Shown: positions 10,516 to 20,990, counted from the stretch's first letter. The stretch: DNA of 64,000 bases from Solanum dulcamara (GCF_947179165.1 NC_077240.1:60423501-60487500); one strand, 5' to 3'. Numbers and translations: made by a program. The notes: a model not told the origin generated them from the letters alone.

Positions 10516-12608
10516 CTCCCCTTCAAGCTAGGAGGTGCAAATATGTTCAAAACTCCTAGCTTGGACATTAGATGCTCATGTTGAGCTCTGGACAGCCCTT
10601 TTGTCAATATATCAGCAGGTTGTTCTTGAGTTGGTAGGTAGTCGACTTTAATCATGCCTTGTTGCAACTTTTCTCTAATGAAGTGGCAATCAATTTCTAT
10701 ATGTTTTGTTCTTTCGTGATACACTGGATTTGCAGCAATTTGAATTGCTGCCTTGCTATCACTGTACATCTGCACTGGTATCTCAACTTCAGCTTCCACC
10801 TCCTTCAGCATTCCTAACAACCAAACAATTTCTGAAACAGTTGAAGCCATGCTTCTATATTCAGCTTCGGCTGAGCTCCTTGAAACTGTGGTCTGTTTCT
10901 TGGCTTTCCATGAAATCAATGACTTTCCCATCTTGATTAAGTAGCCTGTGACTGATTTCCTGGTGAGTGGACAAGCTGCCCAGTCTGCATCACAAAAAGC
11001 AGTGATTTGATTATCTGAGAGACTGGATAGTAGTATACCTTGTCCAGGTTGCCTTTTTAAATATCTGACTACTCTTAGTGCAGCTTCCATGTGAGACTTC
11101 TTTGGCTGATTTAGGAATTGGCTAAGTGTCTGAGTACTGAAGGATATGTCTGGCCTGGTCATATTAAGATATAACAGCTTTCCTATAAGCTTTTGATATG
11201 TTGCTTGATCTACTAGAGGGTCATCTTCTTGCCTTTTGTTCATATGGTCATCATACTGCTTTGATGTTAGTTTGAGATTGACATCTATGGGTGTTCCTGC
11301 TGGCTTGGCTGCTGTCATTCCCACCTCTGCTATAAGCTCAAGAGTGTACTTCCTCTGGTGCATAAGTACTCCTTCTGTTGATCTGGTGAACTCAATTCCC
11401 AGAAAGTATCTGAGTTCCCCTAGATCTTTCATCTTGAAGGCCTTTTGTAGTGCATTCTTTGTTTCCTCTATCAATTTTAAGTTGCTGCCAGTTATCAACA
11501 TATCATCTACATATACAAGTATAACTACAATACCTTTTGCTGATTTGTTGATGAATAGAGAGTAATCATATTGACTTTGTTTGAACTTGAGAGAAATGAG
11601 AGCTTCAGTGAGTTTGTGATTCCACTGCCTTGGAGCTTGTTTGAGGCCATAGAGGGACTTTGTCAGTCTGCATACTTTCTCCCCTTGACTGACAAATCCC
11701 TGAGGGAGTTGCATATAGATTTCATCCTCCAGGTCCCCATGTAGGAAAGCATTGAAGACATCCATTTGATGAATGTGCCAATTCCTGGAAGCTGCAATGG
11801 ATAGCACAGTTCTGACAGTCACCATTTTGACCACTGGAGAAAATGTTTCTTTGTAATCAATGCCTTCTTTTTGACTATAGCCCTTAGCAACTAGTCTTGC
11901 TTTGAACCTTTCTACTTCACCAGTTGCTTTGTATTTAACTTTAAAGATCCATCTGCAGCCAATAGGCTTCTTCCCTGCAGGTAAAGATTGAATCTCCCAG
12001 GTATGATTACTTTCTAAAGCCTGGATCTCTGCCTGCATAGCTTCAACCCACCTTGGGTCCTTGATAGCTTCTGCATAGCTTGTGGGTTCTCTCACAGTAG
12101 AAGTAGCAGCAATAAAACACTGATAAGAGGGTGAGAGATGAGAATAACTCACATAGTTGGATAGGGGATATTGAACATTCTGCTGTGTAGTTAAGGAAAC
12201 AAAATCCTTCAGCCATATAGGAGGTTGTTTAGCTCTTGTAGATCTTCTAGACACAGCAACTTTAGGTCTGTCAGAGCAAGTGCCATCAGGTTCAGCTTGT
12301 GGCACATCCTCATATTCAGGTTGCTGCATATAGTCATGAGGACCACCTGTATCAAGAAATGTATCTACTTCTGATGAAAGTGGTGATGAATCATTACTTG
12401 TGATTATAGGATGGACTATGTGTTGTATTTCTTGATCAACTTCACCTAATCCTTGCAGATTGTCCACAAATATCTTCTGTTGGGCAGAGTTGTCAGCTTG
12501 GGCAAAAGGGAATATGTCTTCCCTAAAGATAACATCTCTACTCACAAAAAATGAGCTGTTGTGCAGATCAAATAAAATATATCCTTTGTGTACTTCAGAA
12601 TAGCCCAT
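10494..12608 (-). CDS. CopA reverse transcriptase and RNase H
   Basis: The 704-codon frame holds the C-terminal half of copia pol, which copies the element RNA to DNA in cytoplasmic particles. The RT (about residues 205-450) has the QMDVFNAFLHG motif with catalytic Asp 283 and YVDD at 366-369. RNase H follows, with Asp 540 (FCDADWA), Glu 581 (SSAEAEY) and Asp 617 (YSDSKA), ending in PADILTKGL. All catalytic residues are present. The frame continues through the polypurine tract and ends at a TAG inside the 3' LTR. It is in the same frame as the integrase entry and separated from it only by the TAG at 12633-12635; the Met at 12608 is internal, not a natural start. Confidence 0.95.
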   Translation of the reverse strand: MGYSEVHKGYILFDLHNSSFFVSRDVIFREDIFPFAQADNSAQQKIFVDNLQGLGEVDQEIQHIVHPIITSNDSSPLSSEVDTFLDTGGPHDYMQQPEYEDVPQAEPDGTCSDRPKVAVSRRSTRAKQPPIWLKDFVSLTTQQNVQYPLSNYVSYSHLSPSYQCFIAATSTVREPTSYAEAIKDPRWVEAMQAEIQALESNHTWEIQSLPAGKKPIGCRWIFKVKYKATGEVERFKARLVAKGYSQKEGIDYKETFSPVVKMVTVRTVLSIAASRNWHIHQMDVFNAFLHGDLEDEIYMQLPQGFVSQGEKVCRLTKSLYGLKQAPRQWNHKLTEALISLKFKQSQYDYSLFINKSAKGIVVILVYVDDMLITGSNLKLIEETKNALQKAFKMKDLGELRYFLGIEFTRSTEGVLMHQRKYTLELIAEVGMTAAKPAGTPIDVNLKLTSKQYDDHMNKRQEDDPLVDQATYQKLIGKLLYLNMTRPDISFSTQTLSQFLNQPKKSHMEAALRVVRYLKRQPGQGILLSSLSDNQITAFCDADWAACPLTRKSVTGYLIKMGKSLISWKAKKQTTVSRSSAEAEYRSMASTVSEIVWLLGMLKEVEAEVEIPVQMYSDSKAAIQIAANPVYHERTKHIEIDCHFIREKLQQGMIKVDYLPTQEQPADILTKGLSRAQHEHLMSKLGVLNIFAPPSLKGSVKIVKE
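10516..10527 (-). other. CopA polypurine tract
   Basis: The minus strand reads CTTGAAGGGGAG directly before the 3' LTR. This is the primer site for plus-strand DNA synthesis. Confidence 0.9.
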
Positions 12609-12632
12609 GTGAACTGCTGACCTTGATCTGGG

Positions 12633-13523
12633 CTACAGTTTGTCAGATTCTGTGAGAAGTTTTGCCATGACTAGACACCCAAGAGTCCTCAAATGAGTGA
12701 GTGATGGTGTACTGCCATACAGTCTTTCATAAGGAGTCTGAAACTCAAGCACACTACTAGGGGTTCTGTTAATAAGATAAGTTGCTGCCAGAACACAATG
12801 ACCCCAGAACCTTATAGGTATTTTTGCTTGGAACCTTAAGGCTCTGGTTACTTCCAATAGATGTCTATGTTTCCTTTCAGCCACACCATTTTGTTGAGGA
12901 GTGTAAGGACAAGTTCTCTGATGTATAATACCCTGTGCTTTAAACATGCTATCACAGACTGAGTTAACAAATTCAGTACCATTGTCTGTCCTTAGGACTT
13001 TGACTATTGTACCAAACTGAGTTTTAGTATAGTGTAAAAACATTTTAAGAGATGCACATACATCTGACTTTTGTCTAAGCAAAAATAGCCAAGTCATTCT
13101 TGAGAAGTCATCAACAATTGTGAGAAAGTATTTATTACCATCAAATGTAGGTGTATTATAGGGTCCCCAAATGTCAGCATGTATCAATTCAAAACAACTA
13201 CTGCTTTTGATAGTACTGGAAGGAAAACCAGGTCTGGTTTGCTTTGCAAAAGGACAAACTAAACATTTGATCACCTTACACATACTGTCTTTATTCACAT
13301 AGAACATCTTAGTAAGAACAGATGAGGACACATGTCCTAGTCTTTGATGCCATAGTTCCATATCTGACTCCTTTCTAGGTGAGTGAGCATTATCAACAGC
13401 ATGAGCAGAGTCTCTATTATTAGTTGAGTGACATTGGTTGAGTTGTCTCCACAGCAGATACAGGCCTCCTTCTTCTCTACCAACTTCCTTCACCTTCCAG
13501 TGTAAAGTTCCTGGAAAACACAA
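12633..13523 (-). CDS. CopA integrase with pre-integrase zinc finger
   Basis: The 296-codon frame joins element cDNA to host DNA. A GAG-pre-integrase HHCC finger is visible at His 59, His 64, Cys 87 and Cys 90. The DDE core has Asp 117 (HADIWGP), Asp 180 (RTDNGTEF) and Glu 216 (NGVAERKHR). It overlaps the gag-protease frame by 34 bases in another frame, so a one-base indel near 13500 separates them. It ends at TAG 12635-12633, after which the same frame continues into RT. The first Met is internal to the ancestral polyprotein. Confidence 0.93.
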   Translation of the reverse strand: MCFPGTLHWKVKEVGREEGGLYLLWRQLNQCHSTNNRDSAHAVDNAHSPRKESDMELWHQRLGHVSSSVLTKMFYVNKDSMCKVIKCLVCPFAKQTRPGFPSSTIKSSSCFELIHADIWGPYNTPTFDGNKYFLTIVDDFSRMTWLFLLRQKSDVCASLKMFLHYTKTQFGTIVKVLRTDNGTEFVNSVCDSMFKAQGIIHQRTCPYTPQQNGVAERKHRHLLEVTRALRFQAKIPIRFWGHCVLAATYLINRTPSSVLEFQTPYERLYGSTPSLTHLRTLGCLVMAKLLTESDKL

Positions 13524-15067
13524 AAATCAGGAAAGAAAGAGACTGAGCAGCCTAATTCCTTTGTTATTTTACTGACAGACATCAAGTTGTACTTGAACTC
13601 TGGTATATGGAATACATTAGTGATTACACTTCTAGCTGATAGACTGCAGGAACCAATATGGGTTACTTGTGTGCTACCACCATCTGGCAAATATACATCC
13701 TTAGGACTGTCAAGCTTTAGCACAGACTTCTTTTGTAGCATATCAAGTTTAGAAACCATATGGTTTGTTGCACCTGTATCTATTATCCACACATCACTGT
13801 TTTCAGTAACAAATAGTGCTGTACCTGCAGTGTTTGCCTTATTATAGTCAGAAGTGTTAGTTCTTGATCCTGATTGTTGACTCATCATCTTGTGAATGTG
13901 TTCATATTGATCTTTTGTGAATGTGCAGCCTTGAAGTAATTGTTTGACATCCTTCTCAGCTTGAGTTATTTTTACATTGGAGTTAGAAGATTCAACTGAC
14001 CCTCTATCTGCAAGATGCTGAGTTGTGATATTCCTGTCCCACACTGAGTTATCGATTACATTTGTATTCAAGCCATATGAGAAATTAGCCTTAGCTGATT
14101 GCTGTGTCTGACTTGCCAAGTCACTGGTATCTGCATAAGCAATGTTTGCACTTTGGATCTTTCTTTTGGACTTAAAGTCTGGAGGATATCCAACCACCTT
14201 GTAGCAGGATTCTTTAGTATGACCTCTACACTTGCAAAACTCACATATTAGCAGTGTATTCTTCTTGAACCTGTTACTGACACCTGAGCTACTGCCACCT
14301 CTGGAATACATTGCAGCTGAGTCTATGATGGAGGAATGTAGTCCCAGGTTATTGATGCCTGTAACAACAGATTTTTGGCTCTCATCTCCTACTATCATAG
14401 CATATGCTTGATTTATAGTTGGCAGGGGATCTATCATGAGTATCTGACTCCTAGCCTGATGATATGTGTCATTCAATCCCATTAGGAATTGATATAGTTT
14501 TTGTCTATTCATGTGAACTACAAATCCTTTGGACTTTTCACAGTTGCAGCAAGGTAAGGGCACTAATACTTCGAACTCATCCCACAATGCTTTCAACTTT
14601 GTATAGTACACTGATACAGAGGAAGTACCTTGCTGTAATGAGGTAATTTCTTTGTGTAGGCTGTAAGTTCTTGATCCATCAACCCTATCAAATCTCTCTT
14701 GCAGATCAGTCCATACACTTGAGGCACTTGAGGCAAATGCAATTCCACTTAGCAAACTCTTTGACACTGAGTTCATCAACCATGACAACACAATAGCATT
14801 CACCCGTTCCCACTGTCCCCACAGTTCTTCAGCATACATCTCTTTTCTGCATGTTCCATCCACTAATCCTAGCTTATTTCTCCCTAACAAGGCAAGTTTA
14901 ATTGATCTATTCCACAAAGTGTAGTTTTCCACACCTTGTAGCTGAAATGAAACGAGACTAATTCCACTCACATCCGTAGGGCTAAGGAATAGAGGGTGAT
15001 TGTAGTCAATACCTTGCCCAATGTTGTTTGTAGAGCTTGTAGACACAGGTACACCACCTCTCTGCAT
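13490..15067 (-). CDS. CopA gag and aspartic protease
   Basis: The 525-codon frame starts with ATG at 15067, about 220 bases after the PBS. Residues 25-240 are the copia gag region (HPLFLSPTD start, WDEFEVL, YQFLMGLND). A zinc knuckle of form CX2CX4HX4C lies at 275-288 (CEFCKCRGH...C) and binds RNA. The protease active site DTGA is at 430-433 (WIIDTGATNHM), followed by PDGG. The frame ends soon after FQELYTGR, at the frameshift into the integrase frame. Gag builds the particle and the protease cuts the polyprotein. Confidence 0.95.
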   Translation of the reverse strand: MQRGGVPVSTSSTNNIGQGIDYNHPLFLSPTDVSGISLVSFQLQGVENYTLWNRSIKLALLGRNKLGLVDGTCRKEMYAEELWGQWERVNAIVLSWLMNSVSKSLLSGIAFASSASSVWTDLQERFDRVDGSRTYSLHKEITSLQQGTSSVSVYYTKLKALWDEFEVLVPLPCCNCEKSKGFVVHMNRQKLYQFLMGLNDTYHQARSQILMIDPLPTINQAYAMIVGDESQKSVVTGINNLGLHSSIIDSAAMYSRGGSSSGVSNRFKKNTLLICEFCKCRGHTKESCYKVVGYPPDFKSKRKIQSANIAYADTSDLASQTQQSAKANFSYGLNTNVIDNSVWDRNITTQHLADRGSVESSNSNVKITQAEKDVKQLLQGCTFTKDQYEHIHKMMSQQSGSRTNTSDYNKANTAGTALFVTENSDVWIIDTGATNHMVSKLDMLQKKSVLKLDSPKDVYLPDGGSTQVTHIGSCSLSARSVITNVFHIPEFKYNLMSVSKITKELGCSVSFFPDFCVFQELYTGR

Positions 15068-15288
15068 ATCGAACTGATTTTAATTGAGATTTTGACCTAG
15101 ATCTGGAATTGTGGTTTCAACAGGCATTGTTTCTCCAACTTTTCCTTCTGAGTTTTGTTGCGGAAACTACTTGTTGTTTGCAGACTTCAGCTTCACTGGA
15201 GCTTAGATCCACAAATCAGAGTTTTGATCGGACAAATCTTTGACTCTTGTCTAGAGTCTATGATTCAGCTAAGAACACTTTTCACAGT

Positions 15289-15308
15289 GTTCCATGGCTC
15301 TGATACCA
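15289..15308 (-). other. CopA primer binding site (tRNA-iMet)
   Basis: The minus strand reads TGGTATCAGAGCCATGG and on, abutting the 5' LTR with no gap. TGGTATCAGAGC is the complement of the 3' end of plant initiator Met tRNA. Confidence 0.95.
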
Positions 15309-15607
15309 TGAAGTATTCTGAGAATAAATGCACAGATACACATACACAGTGAAGAATAAAGATGAAGAAGAAGAGAAGAGAATGAGAAGAAGAGAGGAAG
15401 ATGAGAAGAAGAGAGCTCAGCGTAGTCTCTTTAATTTTTGGGGCTGAAATGCCCTGAAGTCTTGTTACAGATATTATTAGCTATATATATACATAGCTAA
15501 CTAAGTAGTTACTAACTAACTAATTCAGTTAGTTAGTTCTAACTAGATCACTGTAAATGACTAAACTGTCCCTATCTCTAACTACCTACTCCTTAACTAT
15601 CTTAACA
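15309..15607 (-). repeat. CopA 5' LTR, 299 bp
   Basis: One mismatch to 10217-10515. As the upstream LTR it carries the promoter. A TATATATATA run at 15482-15491, about 117 bases into the LTR in the sense of transcription, is the likely TATA box. Confidence 0.97.
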
Positions 15608-15612
15608 GTTAT
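15608..15612. repeat. CopA target site duplication, right
   Basis: GTTAT, identical to 10212-10216. Confidence 0.9.
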
Positions 15613-17066
15613 GAACTCTATATTTTACTCATTAAAAACATCAAATCAAGGAACTACTTAACTTGATGAGTTTTTATATCATGACCTTAGGAACTATTGT
15701 AAGTAAATTCCACTTGATTATGCTGTGGAGGCAATTTGTGCCAAGTGCTTGATATCCGTTTAGTGCGTACTTGGATTTTATAGTCTTATCTCATACTTCT
15801 GTTTCTATTGCTTCTGGTACTTGCAATGTGGCTATGCCTTTTAACTTTCAGGTTCAACATTGTTCAGTGCTTCTAGTTTCTCGTATTACTTGCTCTTAAT
15901 TGCTTTGCTTTTTATTTTGTCTTGCTTTTCTCAAATTAAAGCCGACCTCAATGCTCTCATGTTTTGCAAAGTCCCAACCTACAGAATGTGGAATCACTTG
16001 TCATCCCGGACACTCTGCCCTCACAAATTAATGAAGTTTCGACATTCAAAATCCAATCGAAACAAAGACTATTAAAGATCTAATAAACAGACAAACTCCA
16101 AATGCCCTTCTTTTTCTATAGATGCATGTTTAAAGATTGTGTTTATGATCCTCACTTCTAATTTCATCAGTTCTACATATTTAAAGATTGTCTTTGTGAT
16201 CCTAACTTCTAATTTCATCAATTCTAAAACTTGTACTAGAGTTGCAATATAGGATTCCTCTAATATTGGCTTTCAAATCCTTCCATAGATGGACAAAAAG
16301 AAATAAGGATATCATTTTACCTTATCTTACAACAACACCAGATAATGGAAAAGTAAATCGTTAATACCTCACTCACGGCCAAATCTGAAATTTCGCTGAA
16401 GGAGCTGTTGAGAGTAAATAGCGGGGAATTAAAAGTAAGAAACAGGGGTTATAGTAAATCGTGGGTGTGTTGAAGTACTTAGTAATAGTGCATCATTTAG
16501 GCATGAGGGAATATTCTTTTCTAAAGTGTGTATGTATCGCATCGGAGAGTAATTATATGAAGGAATACAACATCTAACAACCATTTAACTGAAGGAAAGC
16601 ATTTTCGACCCTCAGGCCAACTAAGTGAAGAAGCACTGGCACAATTGCCGGTAGTCAACTGTGAGCAAAAGCAGGTGTGGTGTACTAACAGAAAAATAGG
16701 TACCAGCATGAGAACACAAGTAATTGTCCTGAACTATTTGAAGTGAACAATTTGAAAAACGAAATGCTGAAGCACGAACTCTAGGGGCATATTATAGATT
16801 TTGCTCAAATTAAGTATGCTTTTGAGATAAGAAGCAGGTTATGCGTTGAAGTTCTTTGGGTAAAGTTGTGGCAGTCAATAGAGGGAGGTAATAAAATTAG
16901 CGCGTGTAAATTTAAAAAGCAACATACTTTAATTGTGCAGGGTATGTTGTGTGTAGTCAGAAAGGTTTTGTGTGTCCATCAAAGAATTCCTGTATGAACG
17001 AAAATGTGAATTGGGAGTAGTAATAAGAATTGAATTTATGTTTAAAGGAAGAGCGTAATGTAAAAT
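15613..17066. other. Intergenic stretch between CopA and CopB
   Basis: I find no gene I can support. A 71-codon plus frame at 15860-16075 begins with a hydrophobic run, but no family or conserved motif is visible. Bases 16376-16460 recur with about 85% agreement at 24650-24735, on the other side of CopB. The text near 16140-16220 contains a short direct repeat (TTTAAAGATTGT, then GATCCT-ACTTCTAATTTCATCA). Confidence 0.5.
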
Positions 17067-17071
17067 TAGTT
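17067..17071. repeat. CopB target site duplication, left
   Basis: TAGTT, repeated at 24397-24401. It fixes the LTR end at 17072 although the terminal CA of the LTR is mutated. Confidence 0.75.
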
Positions 17072-18063
17072 TTTTGGAATTCTTACCCCCAGATTTGTCG
17101 AAGGAACATGTATATTCTATCTGTTCCTTTGTAGATTATAAGGACTATGTTTATGTAAAGCGAATAAAGTAATAAGCTCATAAAGGGTAAAAAACCACGA
17201 CCTACACCTCTGTAGGATTTAACTTCAACTTCACTAAACTGTGAGCCTCAACAGTTTAAGATTACAAACCTATGTAACCTAAGGAATTATAAACTCTAAT
17301 TCCTATGAATCAACAATCACCCGTGACTGTTGAATCAACTTCAAGTTAAGGATTCAGATTACAACTCTTGCAATCCTAGGAACTAACTCTAATCCCTAAA
17401 CTTCAACACAAACCTCCCAAGGTTTATGTTCCCTAGTCTTCAAGTTGCCAAACTTGAAGACTATATTCCTACCCCAGTTTATAACTTACTGGATCTAAAA
17501 AGCATTTAAAATACAACTCGATAAAACGCATTACAAGAAAACTTGAGTGAAGAACTATAAAGCATAAGATTATGGATCAGGTTCTTCAATCTTGTTTTCT
17601 TGCGTTGGCTGCACTTGAATCTTCAATTAGAACTCTCTCAAATATGAACTGTCTCTTACTTGAATTCTTTCTGCTTGATTCTCTCTATGTATGTGCGCAA
17701 GGTTCTTTGTGAAAACCTTTGTTTATTTATAGACACAAGACTTCTCCTTCTTTGAGTCGATGTTGGTGTCTTTTTACTACTTTCCTTTCCTTAGAGAATT
17801 GCAAGACCTCTCCTTATTTGGGTTGGAGTAGTTGTCCTTTTATTGTCTCCCTTTCCTTGTAGGAATACTCTTATAAAAGGAAATTTTGTGCAACTGGACA
17901 GGTCATAAATGTTCTCCATCCATAGCCTTAATACTCCTGTTTTGCGTGGTTGACTTTCTCTTTATTCCAGTTGGACTCGGTTTGAAAGGAATATGTTATA
18001 GCTACCTGTTCCTTTCATCTGTTGCTCTTTTTGTCAATCATTAAAATATTTCTCGATCTAACA
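17072..18063 (-). repeat. CopB 3' LTR, 992 bp
   Basis: It matches 23379-24396 along its length, for example GAATTCTTACCCCCAGATTTG, CCACGACCTACACCTCTG and TTGGACTCGGTTTGAAAGGA. The copy at 23379 carries about 27 extra bases near 23480-23510. The plus-strand end is CGATCTAACA. Confidence 0.92.
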
Positions 18064-18215
18064 AATTCTCCCTTTTTGATGATGACAAAGCACTACTTCT
18101 TATGTGCATAGTAGCTACATGTTCCTCTTTTTGTCAATCATCAAAATCTTTTCCGACCTAACAAATTTCTCTTTTTGATAGTGACAAACCATTACTTCTT
18201 GTCTACATTGCTCAA
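17999..18215. repeat. Tandem duplication over the PPT/LTR junction of CopB
   Basis: 17999-18111 and 18112-18215 are direct copies with a 113-base offset. Both hold TAGCTAC(C/A)TGTTCC, TTTTTGTCAATCAT, (G/C)A(T/C)CTAACAAATT and a CTCTTTTTGAT polypyrimidine run. The copy nearer the coding region thus supplies a second PPT and a second LTR start. Confidence 0.8.
18064..18077 (-). other. CopB polypurine tract
   Basis: The minus strand reads AAAAAGGGAGAATT next to the 3' LTR, preceded by ATCATC as is common in copia elements. Confidence 0.8.
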
Positions 18216-20480
18216 CCTATTTTTATGTCAGTTTCTTAAAGTTCAACAAACAAAAAAAAGACATTAGAGAATCAGGTCAGACCGATTGGGGTATAAATAA
18301 TACACAAGTATGTATTTCCCCTTTTGGCATCATAAAACACTATGAAGGCATACAAGACACTAATAGAAGCAAATTCGACACTCATGGACACTGGGGCTAT
18401 CACCTACACAAACACTTTAAAAGAAAGAACTCAGTCTATAGCGAAGCATTTGCACCAATACAGGATATAGACACGAACCAGAAACTAATCCCAACATTAA
18501 CATTAATCAAAAGCATGTACACCACAAATGTAATCAAAATTAAAAATAGAAGCAAACACTTGTGATAAAAGAATGAATGTTGGGAAGTCAAAGGCTACAG
18601 TGACTATGTAGTAAGAAAAGATGAAACATGATAGGAGGGGAGAGAATGCTTCTTGATCAGCTAAAATGGCCTTTTAGATTACAAAAATTAGTAGTCATCT
18701 CAGTTTCAAAGGCAACCTTGATTTATGTAAGCTCAGCTTTAAGGCATTGCATTTTCCTCTTCCAAACATGCATACTCAAGATCATAGTTCGTATATAGTT
18801 GGTCCATGACATATTGGTGATGGCGCAGATGACTGTAATTTTAGCCTATTTTTATTTAGTGTCACATTGAAGGAACTGGTTTAATCAACCATGTGCCTTA
18901 GAAGAAAAGGTTCACTCACTTTAATACCCAAAATCGTTAATCACCCTGCCTCAAAGCACTTCCCGCTTACTAAAGTTCACAATCCTATTTGTACGAGCAT
19001 CAAGAGTGCCTTTTATCTAAGATATTCAAAAGAAGGCATTCCATAATCATCCCTTTTACTATCTATAGGCTCATTGACAAGATTTGACTTAGCAGAATCT
19101 TGGGAGGAACATGTTCTTTTTTTGATCATTTTGAAAGATACACAGCTTTGCATGTTATATTACTTTTAGCAGCCACAATCTCCTCATCTACAATTCAATA
19201 GGATCAATAGAAGGAACAACAATTTTTTAGCATCATCCTTTATAGAGGAGCATGTTCACCCAACTTGTTCCCTAGATGTGATACTACCAGATGCAACACC
19301 ATCCATAAAAAAATATGATATCAATCCTAGATCCCTGTCTATATGGAGAACTAGGTTCGACTGAGGGGTCCCTCATGATTCCCCCTCACGAGATGCACCT
19401 AAGTTAAGCCTAACAGGTGAAATTTTTTGGCATCATCCTTTGTAGTAGAGCATGTTCACCTAACCTGTTCCCTAATGTGATACTACCAGATGCAGCACCA
19501 TCCATACCAATTTATGATATCAATCCTAGATCCTTTTCTATATGGAGAACTAGGTTCGACTGAGGGGTACCTCATGATTCCCCCTAATGAGATGCACCTA
19601 AGTTAAGCATAACAAGTGAATTTTATTCAACTTTAGGGTCCCCAGAGTGTTCCCCCTTAAAAGGTGCATCCTCCATGACTTCGTTAGATCTTTAGACTCA
19701 CCAAATACAAATTCCCACTAAGAATCAACACTACCTCCTTTCCATACCACATCCTCTTATTCATAAGGCACCAAAGTAAAGGTGTCATCCACCGAAGCAA
19801 CTTCAGCCACAACCTCAGAGATGCCATCAAGATGCGACGCTCCAAGAATGTCAATAAGAAACATATATGGTAATCCATCAATGCAGACCCATTTTTGAAG
19901 AGCATTAATTTCATAATTTTTCAGAGAAAAATAGAGAAGATAGCAAGAGGATTTCTCGATTATGAAATTTATCAAAGAGGAGGGTTAGAGGTGTGGAAAC
20001 ATACTAAGAAGAGGATAAAAAGGACCTTAATGAGATAGTAGTTTGGTAGTAATGAGATTCATTTGAGACAAAGGGTTTTATTTTTGGTAGAGGTCTAATT
20101 TGACATATTGACGAATTTTGTCAAAAAGACTCATGTTTTGATGGAATAATTTTGCCTTTCTAGAGAATGGAATCAAGAGAGAATAGGGAATGAATGATTA
20201 CCTTATTGGGACAAGTAGAAGGAACAGGTTCTAGTGCATTGCATTTATATTTAATTATTAACAATTGTAGTGCACATGCCTTAGATCTCTAGATAAAGCC
20301 GAATTATGCTTTAGTTTTGTTAATTCATTGTTATGTGATAGATGCAAATGCATTATAGTGCATGAGTAGCTTGAACTTAAAAATAGTATAGGGACATACA
20401 ACTTAATGTACAAGACTAAGTATAAAATTTAAATCAGAGTGCAATATGTACAATGTTCATTTGAGGTATATTTGTGTGGT
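18216..20480 (-). other. CopB 3' region between RNase H and LTR
   Basis: About 2.3 kb lie between the end of RNase H and the PPT, where most copia elements have almost nothing. No long frame survives; the best are 60-76 codons near 19684-19975 on the minus strand, without recognisable domains. SIRE-type elements carry an extra env-like reading frame here, so a decayed extra frame is possible but not shown. A 200-bp tandem duplication occupies 19221-19619. Confidence 0.45.
19221..19619. repeat. 200-bp tandem duplication inside CopB
   Basis: Units 19221-19420 and 19421-19619 share about 90% of bases. Landmarks are TTTT(A/G)GCATCATCCTTT, GAGCATGTTCACC, GATACTACCAGATGCA, GGAGAACTAGGTTCGACTGA and GCACCTAAGTTAAGC. 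Confidence 0.88.
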
Positions 20481-20499
20481 CTTAATCATCCCCAGTCCC

Positions 20500-20990
20500 A
20501 ACCTGTTCCTTTAAAGGTGTTCCCTTTTCAGTGCCTTAATAAACATCAACTAGTTATTTATTTATGGCATAGAAATTTATGGAGATTGCCCTTCTCTACA
20601 TTATTCTTAAGCGATGGTGTCTGATCTCAATGTGCTTTATCCTCTTATGCTGAACTGAATTTTTGGCCATATTAATAGCACTTGTATTTTAATAGACGAT
20701 TGGGAGCCACTATGTTCACCCCAAAATTCTTTGTTGTTTGATCCAGAGAGATTTTGCACATGAGGAATACAATGCTTCATAATTTTGCCTCTTTGTTGCC
20801 CAAAAGATCAGATATGATCCCCAAAAATGTGCCATATCTATGGTGATTTTTATATCCACCAAGTAACCTACATAATCAGCATATGCATAGCCTACCAGCT
20901 CAAATTTTCTACCTTTTGGATACCACAACTCGAAGTTAGTCATTTCCTTTAAATACCTTGGGTTTCTTTTGACTACCTTCAAATGAGGAT
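20500..20990 (-). pseudogene. CopB RNase H remnant
   Basis: The minus strand gives a copia RNase H: the piece at 20716-20982 has YAYADYVGYLVD (DADFAG-type motif), a WATKRQN segment (SKKQN type) and a broken AEAEY region. Further down (20500-20700), across frame changes, come KHIEI/HHFLRDNVEKG-like and VFTKAL-like text that ends the domain. The catalytic Asp/Glu set is damaged and several stops and shifts are present. No function is expected. Confidence 0.7.

Larger units (their letters stand above)
10217..15607 (-). mobile_element. CopA: young Ty1/copia retrotransposon, 5391 bp
   Basis: This is a complete element read on the minus strand: 5' LTR (15309-15607), PBS, gag-protease, integrase, RT-RNase H, PPT, 3' LTR (10217-10515), flanked by the 5-bp TSD GTTAT. 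The order integrase before RT is diagnostic of Ty1/copia. The LTRs differ at one position, so insertion was very recent. The single gag-pol reading is broken twice: a frameshift near 13500 and an in-frame TAG at 12633-12635. As read, it could move only with help in trans, unless these lesions are sequencing errors. Confidence 0.97.

Noticed and set aside
11236..11565. 109-codon plus-strand frame
   Set aside because: It is the antisense shadow of CopA reverse transcriptase.
15860..16075. 71-codon frame with a hydrophobic start like a signal peptide
   Set aside because: The rest shows no conserved motif or Cys pattern, and the DNA is AT-rich intergenic; chance is likely.
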